This document shows, piece after piece, positions 7,686 through 13,755 of a stretch of DNA of 22,298 nucleotides. Below the pieces are notes generated by a model that was not told the origin of the DNA, searched no databases, and worked only from the letters and a program-made list of their open reading frames with translations. Position 1 is the stretch's first letter. Each line of letters starts with the position of its first letter. This DNA comes from JAHEFX01 sp964614585 (GTDB lineage: Bacteria > Actinomycetota > Acidimicrobiia > Spongiisociales > JAENVV01). The stretch lies in NCBI GenBank assembly GCA_964614585.1, contig CAZTLW010000026.1, forward strand, positions 1 to 22,298, given 5' to 3'. The translations under genes were made by a program, and so were the position numbers.

Positions 7686-8071
7686 CAGTGTGGGGGGTTC
7701 TCGGGGACGGAGTCGGGTTGGCGGGTGGCGGTGGCCCGGATCGAACCGACGTGCTTGACGTTCCAACAGAGCGTCGACCCCTGGGCGACGACGAGGCGCA
7801 GCGGGCCTCCGGCATCCTCGAGCAGCAGCAGCCCGCCGGAGGCGAGGTCGGGGGTGGGGATGGACGCCGTGTACTCGCCGTCGGTCGAGGCGACGGTGGC
7901 GAAGGGCAGGTCGGTCGTGAACACCGCCGCGACCGGCACGGCCGGGCCGGATCGGCCCGGGAGTCGGTCGGCCACGTCCGTGACCAGTGCCGGGTGCGCG
8001 ACCAGCTCGGGGACGGTGATCCTGCGCTCCCCCATCCCCTCGTCGACGACCAGCGCCGGCACCGGGTCCAT
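7685..8071 (-). CDS. Small protein of unknown function, possibly related to the oxidoreductase molybdopterin-binding fold
   Basis: A 128-residue soluble protein I do not confidently recognise. It has an N-terminal ITVPELVAHPALVTDVADRLPG stretch, a central VFTTDLPFATVASTDGEYTASIP, and a C-terminal GGPLRLVVAQGSTLCWNVKHVGSIR. The last segment resembles the GPLRLVVP...WVK strand pattern near the end of sulfite-oxidase-type molybdopterin domains, but the protein is far too short to be a whole enzyme, so this is only a fold-level hint. ATG at 8071 is chosen because TAGGCT ends 7 nt upstream; an in-frame GTG at 8077 is possible. Stop and next start overlap as TGATG, indicating a two-gene operon with the membrane-tailed HTH protein. 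Confidence 0.6.
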   Translation of the reverse strand: MDPVPALVVDEGMGERRITVPELVAHPALVTDVADRLPGRSGPAVPVAAVFTTDLPFATVASTDGEYTASIPTPDLASGGLLLLEDAGGPLRLVVAQGSTLCWNVKHVGSIRATATRQPDSVPENPPH

Positions 8072-8078
8072 GCCCACG

Positions 8079-8101
8079 AGCCTAAGCGCGCCCGGTACTC
8101 T
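8079..8101. promoter_or_regulatory. Divergent promoter pair, 128-residue gene and selC
   Basis: TAGGCT on the minus strand (8079-8084) is 7 nt from the small gene's ATG. TACTCT on the plus strand (8096-8101) is 7 nt from the first base of the tRNA, so transcription could start at or next to the mature tRNA 5' end. Confidence 0.4.
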
Positions 8102-8108
8102 CGCAAGA

Positions 8109-8203
8109 GGAGGCGTCCGCAGACCTGGTGGCTGTCGCGGTCTTCAACACCGACGAGGGGCTGAAAGGCTCCTGGCGGGTTCGATTCCCGTCCGCCTCCG
8201 CCA
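8109..8203 (+). tRNA. selC: tRNA-Sec, anticodon TCA
   Basis: A 95-nt tRNA with selenocysteine-specific features. The acceptor arm pairs GGAGGCG (8109-8115) with CGCCTCC (8193-8199); an eighth pair would be T-C, a mismatch. The anticodon loop CTTCAAC holds TCA at 8144-8146. The long variable arm GGGGCT-GAAA-GGCTCC forms six pairs with two G-U wobbles. The T arm is GCGGG-TTCGATT-CCCGT. Discriminator G and an encoded CCA end it at 8203. This tRNA reads UGA as selenocysteine when charged by SerRS/SelA and delivered by SelB, so the genome should encode SelA, SelB, SelD and at least one selenoprotein; none is in this window. Confidence 0.93.
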
Positions 8204-8245
8204 ACCGTCACGGGTTCGATTCCCGTCGGCCTCCGCCAACCGTCA
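8176..8245 (+). repeat. 35-bp tandem duplication of the selC 3' end
   Basis: Bases 8176-8210 (T arm, acceptor 3' strand, CCA and seven bases after it) are followed directly by a second copy at 8211-8245 with one mismatch (C8193 versus G8228). There is no third copy. The second copy cannot be a tRNA because it lacks the 5' half. Its last three bases are the stop codon of the convergent nitroreductase-family gene. Tandem tRNA 3' ends are the form left by site-specific integration at a tRNA, but simple slippage would look the same. Confidence 0.9.
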
Positions 8246-8710
8246 GTGGACGACGCCGACGGCCAGGCCGACCACCGGCAGCTCGCCGATGAGCGACGCC
8301 ATGGGCACCGACGGGTCGAGGCCGACCAGGTCCACCAGACGGGCCGCCACCCGCGGGTGGTCTGCCTGATAGCGGGTGAGCTCGGCCGCAGCTTCGTCGT
8401 CGTCGAGGAGACGGGCCACCGCCGGGAGCGGGCGCCACCCGACCCACACCGCCTCGAGCCCGCCGGCCGCAACGTTGCGGTACCAGTCGGCGGCCGGGCC
8501 GTACCCGGAGACGACGAAGCGCTCACCGGAGGCCCGGTCGCGCCGGATCACCTCCAGCACGGTCGAGTGGCGCCGACCCGACCGCCGTCCCCGGTGCTCG
8601 AGCATGACGAAGCGGCCGCCGAGGAGGGTCCCGAGCCGGGCACGGAACAGCCACACCGGCGCCCCGAACAACCACCGCCGGAACCCGCTCGGGCGCGCTC
8701 GCCGTCCCAT
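8243..8710 (-). CDS. Nitroreductase-family deazaflavin (F420)-dependent protein, DDN-like
   Basis: A 155-residue small split beta-barrel protein. The stretch GGRFVMLEHRGRRSGRRHSTVLEVI matches the F420H2-dependent DDN-type signature (LTTTGRKSGKPR-like), followed by RFVVSGYGPAADWYRNVAAG, where the DWYRNV motif is typical of the family. Such proteins use reduced F420 or bind related flavins in the cytosol; the substrate is unknown. The ATG at 8710 has TAGCGT 7 nt upstream on the minus strand and diverges from the GroES-like gene. Its stop codon lies at the end of the duplicated selC segment, so selC and this gene are convergent with 39 bp between them. Confidence 0.8.
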   Translation of the reverse strand: MGRRARPSGFRRWLFGAPVWLFRARLGTLLGGRFVMLEHRGRRSGRRHSTVLEVIRRDRASGERFVVSGYGPAADWYRNVAAGGLEAVWVGWRPLPAVARLLDDDEAAAELTRYQADHPRVAARLVDLVGLDPSVPMASLIGELPVVGLAVGVVH

Positions 8711-8717
8711 GCCGGCG

Positions 8718-8755
8718 ACGCTACCGGCCCGCCATGGGACGCCACCACCTACCAT
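8718..8755. promoter_or_regulatory. Divergent promoter pair, nitroreductase-family gene and GroES-like gene
   Basis: TAGCGT on the minus strand (8718-8723) is 7 nt from the ATG at 8710. TACCAT on the plus strand (8750-8755) is 6 nt from the ATG at 8762. Both starts lack a ribosome-binding site. Confidence 0.5.
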
Positions 8756-8761
8756 CGGCCC

Positions 8762-9079
8762 ATGTCCACCAACGGTCCCGGACCGGTCACCAGCGCCGGC
8801 GGCGAGCTCAAGGTGATGCCCGGATGGCGGGTCGGCCACCTCCAGGAGGAGGCGACCGCCTCCGGTCTCCTGGTCCCCGCAGGCTCCGAGAAGTCCTCCG
8901 ACGCCCTGGCCCTCGTCGATGTCGCCGACGGTCGCCGCTTTTGGGCCGTCCCCACCGGGGCGTGGCGCTTCCTGTGGCCGAAGACGAACCGCATCGTGGT
9001 CGCCGTCCGAGAGTCGCAGATCATCGCCGAGGTGGACGAGACCGTGCCGAGCGACGCGGCCCAGGGCCAGTACCTGTGA
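8762..9079 (+). CDS. Divergent GroES (Cpn10)-like small protein
   Basis: A 105-residue protein. From residue 20 it follows the order of GroES: PGWRVGHLQEEATASGLLVPAG resembles the RVLVKPLEAEEKTASGIVLP strand and mobile loop, and the C-terminal RIVVAVRESQIIAEVDE resembles the LLLRESDILAVVE closing strands. The middle is shorter and differs from GroES, with an aromatic stretch RRFWAVPTGAWRFLWPK replacing the usual GDRVLYSKYAG region. It is therefore better called a GroES-fold relative than a working co-chaperonin. No groEL is adjacent. TACCAT lies 6 nt upstream of the ATG; hflX follows 49 nt later under its own box. The family call rests on local similarity and is moderate. Confidence 0.6.
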   Translation: MSTNGPGPVTSAGGELKVMPGWRVGHLQEEATASGLLVPAGSEKSSDALALVDVADGRRFWAVPTGAWRFLWPKTNRIVVAVRESQIIAEVDETVPSDAAQGQYL

Positions 9080-9114
9080 CCCGAAATCCCCGGCGTCTCC
9101 CCGGAGCCCTCCCC

Positions 9115-9120
9115 TACCGT
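9115..9120 (+). promoter_or_regulatory. -10-like box TACCGT for hflX
   Basis: TACCGT ends 8 nt before the hflX ATG at 9129, with no Shine-Dalgarno site between them. Confidence 0.4.
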
Positions 9121-9128
9121 CCCCGGAC

Positions 9129-10430
9129 ATGACCGACGGACGCCGCCGCCGCCGCCTCACCGCCACCGTCACCGACCTCGAGGTCCGCCGCCAACGCGCC
9201 CTCGTCGTGGGGGTGGCCCTGCCCGACATCGACGTCCTCGCTGCCGAGCGGAGCCTCGACGAGCTCGAGTTGCTCACCGCCACCGCCGGCTCGGAGCCGG
9301 TCGAGTCGGTGCTCCTGCGCCGTCACGCCCCCGAACCGTCGACCTTCGTGGGCTCGGGCCAGCTCGACGAACTGGTCGCCACGGCCGAAGACCTCGACAT
9401 CGACGTCGTCGTGTTCGACAACGACCTGTCCCCCGGCCAGCAACGCAACCTCCAGCGCCGATTCCACTGCGACGTCGTGGACCGGGTTGCGGTGATCCTG
9501 GACATCTTCGCCCAGCACGCCACCTCCCGCGAGGGCATGGCCCAGGTGGAGCTGGCGCTGCTCCAGTACCACCTGCCACGCCTGCGGGGCAAGGGGACCG
9601 AGCTGTCGCGACTCGGTGGCGGGATCGGTACCCGCGGGCCGGGCGAGACCAAACTCGAGACCGACCGACGGCGGATCCTCGACCGGATCGCCAAGCTGCG
9701 GCGGGAGCTGACCGACCTGGCCGCCACCCGGGAGACCCAGTCGAAGGCCCGGCGGCGCAGCGCCCACCCGCTCGTCGCCCTCGTCGGCTATACCAACGCC
9801 GGCAAGTCGTCGCTCATGAACCGGTTGACCGAGGCCCATGTGCTCGAGCGCGACCAGCTCTTCTCCACCCTGGGCTCGACGGTCCGCCAGCTGCGCCTGC
9901 CGTCGGGGCAGGAGGCACTGCTGAGCGACACCGTCGGTTTCGTCCAGCGGCTCCCCCACCAGTTGGTGGAGGCGTTCCGGTCCACCCTCGACCAGATCGC
10001 CGACGCCGAACTGCTGCTGCACGTCGTCGATGCCTCGGACCCCGACCTCGAGAACCACGTCGGGGCGGTCCGCGAAGTGCTCACCGAGATCCCCGGCGCC
10101 ATCGAGCTGCCGGAGCTCCTCGTCCTCAACAAGGCCGATCTCACCGACGAGACCGCCCTGCGTCGGCTGCAGAACCTGTACCCCGACGCCGTCATCACCT
10201 CGGCACGCACCGGTCTCGGCCTGGGGACGCTCGCCGAGCGGATCGAGGGGTTCTTCGACGACCGGTCGGTGGAGCTGCGGATCCTTCTCCCCTACGACCG
10301 GGGCGACCTGTTGGCCTCACTCCATCGCGACGGCCGGGTCCTGAAGACCGAGCCGACCGACGACGGGATCGCCGTCACCGCCCGGGTCCAACCGGCGGTG
10401 GCCCACCGCTACCAGTCGTTCGCCGGCTGA
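9129..10430 (+). CDS. hflX: Ribosome-associated GTPase HflX
   Basis: A 433-residue GTPase of normal HflX length. HflX binds the large ribosomal subunit and splits stalled or stressed ribosomes. The N-terminal HflX domain includes PSTFVGSGQLDEL (70-82), VVVFDNDLSPGQQRNL (93-108) and the family-specific glycine loop RLGGGIGTRGPGETKLE (161-177). The GTPase domain has G1 GYTNAGKSS (220-228), G3 DTVGF (267-271) and G4 NKAD (334-337). The C-terminal barrel-like part ends with RVQPAVAHRYQSFAG. ATG at 9129 is preferred over upstream in-frame starts, which overlap the GroES-like gene. It converges on ppgK with a single base between the stop codons. Confidence 0.96.
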   Translation: MTDGRRRRRLTATVTDLEVRRQRALVVGVALPDIDVLAAERSLDELELLTATAGSEPVESVLLRRHAPEPSTFVGSGQLDELVATAEDLDIDVVVFDNDLSPGQQRNLQRRFHCDVVDRVAVILDIFAQHATSREGMAQVELALLQYHLPRLRGKGTELSRLGGGIGTRGPGETKLETDRRRILDRIAKLRRELTDLAATRETQSKARRRSAHPLVALVGYTNAGKSSLMNRLTEAHVLERDQLFSTLGSTVRQLRLPSGQEALLSDTVGFVQRLPHQLVEAFRSTLDQIADAELLLHVVDASDPDLENHVGAVREVLTEIPGAIELPELLVLNKADLTDETALRRLQNLYPDAVITSARTGLGLGTLAERIEGFFDDRSVELRILLPYDRGDLLASLHRDGRVLKTEPTDDGIAVTARVQPAVAHRYQSFAG

Positions 10431-10431
10431 C

Positions 10432-11172
10432 TCAACCGGGGAAGGCCTCGTGGGCGGCAACCGCCGCCCCGACGATGCCGGCATAGTTGCGGAGCTGGGC
10501 CGGCACCACCTCGACGGGCACGTCCAGGAGTTCGGCGAAGGAGTCCCACTCCTTGCTGATGCCGCCGCCGAACACGACGAGGTCGATCCCGAGCACGAAG
10601 TCGACGTGGGACAGGTACTCGCTGATGCGCTCCGTCCACGCCTCCAGCGGGAGCTCGTTGCGCAGCTTCCCCGACACGTAGTGCTCGGCGTCACCGCCGT
10701 GGAACTCGATGTGGCCGAGCTCGGTGTTGGAGGCGAGGATCCCGTCGACGAACAGCGCCGACCCGATCCCGGTGCCGAACGTGAGGACCGCCACCGTGCC
10801 GCCACGGCCCCGACCCGCCCCGAACCGCATCTCGGCGATGCCGGCGGCGTCGGCATCGTTGATCACCAGCACGTCGCGGCCGGTCGCCTCGGCGAACAAC
10901 GCCCGGGCGTCGGTCCCGATCCACGACTGGTCGATGTTGGCCGCCGACCACACGACCCCGTCCCGAACGACGCCGGGCACCGTGACGCCGACCGGGCCGG
11001 GGACCCCCTGGACCCGCACGATCTCGGCCACCACCTCGGCACAGGCCGAGGGCGTGGCCGGCTGCGGGGTCTTGATCTTCGTGCGGTCCTCGTGGGTCCC
11101 GGCCACGGGGTCGACCGGAGCTCCCTTGATGCCGGACCCGCCGATGTCGATGCCGAGCAACGAGCGTGCCAT
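10432..11172 (-). CDS. ppgK: Polyphosphate glucokinase (ROK family)
   Basis: A 246-residue ROK-type kinase. It phosphorylates glucose with polyphosphate (and usually ATP) to glucose 6-phosphate, a trait concentrated in actinobacteria. Signature segments are LGIDIGGSGIKGAPVD (6-21), the catalytic NDADAAGIAE (105-114), the second phosphate loop LTFGTGIGSALF (130-141), SNTELGHIEFHG (148-159) and VVFGGGISKEW near the C-terminus, followed by PAQLRNYAGIVGAA. The ATG at 11172 has TATCCT 9 nt upstream. It diverges from gnd over 47 bp, so the enzyme making glucose 6-phosphate and an enzyme of the oxidative pentose phosphate pathway share a control region. Confidence 0.93.
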   Translation of the reverse strand: MARSLLGIDIGGSGIKGAPVDPVAGTHEDRTKIKTPQPATPSACAEVVAEIVRVQGVPGPVGVTVPGVVRDGVVWSAANIDQSWIGTDARALFAEATGRDVLVINDADAAGIAEMRFGAGRGRGGTVAVLTFGTGIGSALFVDGILASNTELGHIEFHGGDAEHYVSGKLRNELPLEAWTERISEYLSHVDFVLGIDLVVFGGGISKEWDSFAELLDVPVEVVPAQLRNYAGIVGAAVAAHEAFPG

Positions 11173-11181
11173 GGGAGGGCG

Positions 11182-11212
11182 AGGATAGGCCGCGAGGGCG
11201 TGGGGCTACCCT
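11182..11212. promoter_or_regulatory. Divergent promoter pair, ppgK and gnd
   Basis: TATCCT on the minus strand (11182-11187) is 9 nt from the ppgK ATG. TACCCT on the plus strand (11207-11212) is 7 nt from the gnd ATG. The two boxes are only 19 bp apart, so polymerase binding may be mutually exclusive. Confidence 0.45.
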
Positions 11213-11219
11213 CGCCGCC

Positions 11220-12662
11220 ATGGCACCCGAAGCGGACATCGGCGTCGTCGGCCTCGCCGTCATGGGCCAGAACCTGGCCCTCAACCTCGCCGACCACGGC
11301 CACGACGTCGCGGTCCACAACCGCACGACGTCGGTGACCGAGGAGTTCATGGCGAGCGCCGGGGACGAGGCCGGCCTGGTGGCCGCCCACGACCTCGAGG
11401 GCCTGGTCGCCACGCTCCGGACGCCCCGGCGGGTGCTGCTCATGGTCAAGGCCGGGGACCCGGTCGACGCCGTCCTGTCCCAGCTGGTGCCGTTGCTGGA
11501 GCCCGGCGACGTCGTCATCGACGGCGGCAACAGCCACTACCCCGACACGGCCCGGCGGGTCGCCGAGCTCGCCGAGGCCGGCATCCACTTCGTCGGGGCC
11601 GGCGTGTCGGGCGGCGAGGAGGGTGCTCGCCACGGGCCGTCGATCATGCCGGGGGGCGATCCCGCCGCCTGGCCGATCGTGGGGTCGATGCTCCAGTCGA
11701 TCGCAGCGGTCGCCCCCGACGGACAGCCGTGTTGCGACTGGGTCGGGCCGGGCGGCGCCGGCCACTACGTGAAGATGGTCCACAACGGCATCGAGTACGG
11801 CGACATGCAGGTCATCGCCGAGGCGTACGGCCTCATGCTGGCGATGGGCATGGACCACGCGGCGATGGCGGACGTGTTCGAGGACTGGAACGACGGGGTG
11901 CTGGAGTCGTTCCTCATCGAGATCACGGCCTCGATCCTCCGGCACCTCGACACCGACGGCACCCCGCTGGTGGAGTCGATCCTCGACGCCGCCGGCCAGA
12001 AGGGCACCGGGAAGTGGACGGCGATCTCGTCGCTGGAGCTCGGGATCCCGGTGACGCTGGTCGCCGAAGCCGTCTTCGCCCGCATCGTGTCGGCGTTCAA
12101 GGAGGCCCGGGTCCGGGCGTCGGCGGTGTTGGCGTCGGGCACCGACCATCGCCCCGACGTGGCGATCGACGACCTCCGCGATGCGCTGTACGCCTCGAAG
12201 ATCGTCTCGTACACCCAGGGCTTCCTGCTGCTCGACGCCGCCTCGGCCGAGCACGAGTGGGGGCTCGACTTCGGTCGCATCGCCTCGCTGTGGCGGGAGG
12301 GCTGCATCATCCGGGCGGCGTTCCTCGACGACATCACCGCCGCCTACCGCCGGGAGCCGGAGCTCGAGTCGCTGCTGTTGGACCCCTTCTTCACCGAGGC
12401 GGTGGGAGCGGCGCTGCCGGGGTGGCGGCGGGTGGTGTCGGAGGCGGCCCTGTCGGGGTCGCCGGCCCCGGCCTACTCGTCGGCGCTGGCCTTCTACGAC
12501 GGGTACCGGTCGGAGCGGGTGACGGCCAATCTCATCCAGGCCCAGCGGGACTTCTTCGGGGCTCACACGTACGAGCGGGTGGACCGCCCCCGCGGCGAGT
12601 TCTTCCACACCGACTGGACCGGGACCGGCGGCCCGACCACCGCCGGCAGCTACCAGGCCTGA
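11220..12662 (+). CDS. gnd: 6-Phosphogluconate dehydrogenase, decarboxylating
   Basis: A 480-residue enzyme of the long homodimeric type. It oxidises 6-phosphogluconate to ribulose 5-phosphate and CO2 with NADP+. The Rossmann motif GVVGLAVMGQNLALN (8-22) and VHNRT (32-36, the 2'-phosphate binding Asn-Arg-Thr) mark the cofactor site. VSGGEEGARHGPSIMPGG (129-146) and KMVHNGIEYGDMQ (185-197, catalytic Lys185 and Glu192) mark the active site. QKGTGKWT and the C-terminal FFHTDW are also family hallmarks. Its stop at 12660-12662 is only 3 bp from the left end of the inverted-repeat cassette. The neighbouring divergent ppgK feeds the same pathway. Confidence 0.97.
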   Translation: MAPEADIGVVGLAVMGQNLALNLADHGHDVAVHNRTTSVTEEFMASAGDEAGLVAAHDLEGLVATLRTPRRVLLMVKAGDPVDAVLSQLVPLLEPGDVVIDGGNSHYPDTARRVAELAEAGIHFVGAGVSGGEEGARHGPSIMPGGDPAAWPIVGSMLQSIAAVAPDGQPCCDWVGPGGAGHYVKMVHNGIEYGDMQVIAEAYGLMLAMGMDHAAMADVFEDWNDGVLESFLIEITASILRHLDTDGTPLVESILDAAGQKGTGKWTAISSLELGIPVTLVAEAVFARIVSAFKEARVRASAVLASGTDHRPDVAIDDLRDALYASKIVSYTQGFLLLDAASAEHEWGLDFGRIASLWREGCIIRAAFLDDITAAYRREPELESLLLDPFFTEAVGAALPGWRRVVSEAALSGSPAPAYSSALAFYDGYRSERVTANLIQAQRDFFGAHTYERVDRPRGEFFHTDWTGTGGPTTAGSYQA

Positions 12663-12665
12663 ACT

Positions 12666-12740
12666 CGAACCCAGGGTTCACACCTGCGCATCTGGTGCAA
12701 CCCTGGGTTCACACCTGCGTTTTCGGGGTTCTCAGCTCAC
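12666..12740 (+). repeat. Left 75-bp inverted repeat of the DUF559 cassette
   Basis: It contains two direct copies of a 21-bp unit (12668-12688 and 12699-12719) built from a near-palindrome AACCCWGGGTT followed by CACACCTGCG. The two near-palindromes differ in the centre base (A, then T) and are exact reverse complements, so this end can fold into an 11-bp stem; CACC and GGTG inside the loop add four pairs. Confidence 0.93.
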
Positions 12741-12793
12741 AGAACGAGGGGGTTCCGCGCCCGCCCAATCGATGGCTCAATGGGTACGTGTCG

Positions 12794-13684
12794 ATGGGCC
12801 CTCTCCTGTCACTGGCAGCTCGCCAAGGCGGCGTCATCCTCCGCCACCAGGCAGAGGCCCTTGGTATCGACGGAAGCCGACTCGAACGGCGAGTCAAGAA
12901 GGGCGAGTGGCAACGTATTGCAGAAGGCGCATATCGGATCTTCCCGGCCCTCGACGACCGGGACCACCTCCGCAGCGCCGTGGCGATCCTGCCGGGCGCC
13001 GTTGTGTCCCATGGGTCTGCCGCCCTCTTGTTGGACCTGACCGATCGTCCACCTCGTCGACCGCAGGTCACCGTGCACGCGTCGACCACGAGTCGCTGCC
13101 CCAATGTCGATGTCCGGCGGTCACGGAACCTGTTGGCTGAGCACACCGAGGAACAGGACGGCCTGCCGATCACCACGCCGGCCCGCACGCTCGTGGATCT
13201 GGCGGTCGATCTACTCCCGGACCGCTGGATCACCGTGGCCGATGCTGCGATCGCTCGGCGGCGGGTCTCCTCCGTCCAACTGGCCGAGGTGGCGGCCGTC
13301 GTTTGCGGCCAGGGTCGACGCGGCTCGGGCACGATTCGCGAGTTCCTCGACGATCCACTGGCTGGCTCCAGCCCATTGGAGCGGAAGGCCATCCGACTGA
13401 TCGTCGAGGCCCGACTCCCCACCCCCGAGCGCGAGTACCCGCTGCCGTGGGATCCCCGCCGTCGGTTCGACCTCGCCTACCCCGAGTACCGGGTGGCAAT
13501 CGAACTCGACGGGCGGCGATGGCACGATACGCGGGAGGCATTCGAGTCCGATCGGCGCAGGGACCGAGAGGCGGTCCGCCACGGATGGGTCGTGCTGCGG
13601 TTCACTTGGGAGGACATCGTCCGGCGACCCCACGAGTTCATCCGGGAGATCGCGGCGGTGTTGGGCTCCCGATCTGTGCGCTGA
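12794..13684 (+). CDS. AbiEi-type winged-helix N-terminus plus DUF559 (Vsr-like endonuclease fold) protein
   Basis: A 296-residue protein with two parts. Residues 1-60 (LLSLAARQGGVILRHQAEALGI, RLERRVKKGEWQRIAEGAYRIFP) match the AbiEi-type antitoxin winged-helix domain. Residues about 190-290 match DUF559, a Vsr-like PD-(D/E)XK fold: SPLERKAI (Glu196), RRFDLAYPEYRVAIELDGRRWH (Asp226, Glu237, Asp239, His244), SDRRRDREAVRHGW (Asp253) and VLRFTWEDI. The acidic/His set looks intact, so it may be an active nuclease. No partner toxin (AbiEii) is present. ATG 12794 matches the family start; its last three codons lie in the right inverted repeat. Its role is unknown; homing, transposition or phage defence are possible readings. 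Confidence 0.82.
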   Translation: MGPLLSLAARQGGVILRHQAEALGIDGSRLERRVKKGEWQRIAEGAYRIFPALDDRDHLRSAVAILPGAVVSHGSAALLLDLTDRPPRRPQVTVHASTTSRCPNVDVRRSRNLLAEHTEEQDGLPITTPARTLVDLAVDLLPDRWITVADAAIARRRVSSVQLAEVAAVVCGQGRRGSGTIREFLDDPLAGSSPLERKAIRLIVEARLPTPEREYPLPWDPRRRFDLAYPEYRVAIELDGRRWHDTREAFESDRRRDREAVRHGWVVLRFTWEDIVRRPHEFIREIAAVLGSRSVR

Positions 13685-13750
13685 GAACCCCGAAAACGCA
13701 GGTGTGAACCCTGGGTTGCAGAATCGGCGCAGGTGTGAACCCTGGGTTCG
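13676..13750 (-). repeat. Right 75-bp inverted repeat of the DUF559 cassette
   Basis: It is the reverse complement of the left end with seven differences, five of them in a 6-bp spacer between the two 21-bp units. It begins inside the last codons of the DUF559 gene and ends 5 bp before the serB stop codon. Here both near-palindromes carry the same centre base, so the 11-bp stem has a central mismatch. Confidence 0.93.
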
Positions 13751-13755
13751 CTCCT

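Larger units (their letters stand above)
12666..13750. mobile_element. Inverted-repeat-bounded single-gene cassette carrying an AbiEi/DUF559 protein
   Basis: A 1085-bp segment has 75-bp inverted repeats at its ends (68 of 75 positions identical) and one gene in between. It starts 3 bp after the gnd stop and ends 5 bp before the serB stop, so it fills the gap between two convergent genes almost exactly. Codon choice in the gene is less strictly G/C-ending than in neighbours. A CT dinucleotide flanks both sides, too short to count as a target duplication. No transposase is present, so movement would need the nuclease-like gene itself or an enzyme encoded elsewhere. The call as a mobile unit is an inference from structure. 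Confidence 0.6.

Noticed and set aside
7685..7687. In-frame UGA of the 128-residue gene as a selenocysteine codon, given selC nearby
   Set aside because: The UGA overlaps the next gene's ATG as TGATG, a standard coupling, and the residues after it are simply the HTH gene in another frame.
8211..8245. A second tRNA gene after selC
   Set aside because: Only the T arm and 3' acceptor strand are present; there is no 5' half or anticodon arm.
12666..13750. Classical insertion sequence or AbiE toxin-antitoxin pair
   Set aside because: There is no transposase motif and no AbiEii nucleotidyltransferase gene; only the AbiEi-like domain fused to DUF559 is present.
12663..13755. Target-site duplication CT at 12664-12665 and 13751-13752
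   Set aside because: Two bases match too easily by chance; it is mentioned only as compatible with insertion.
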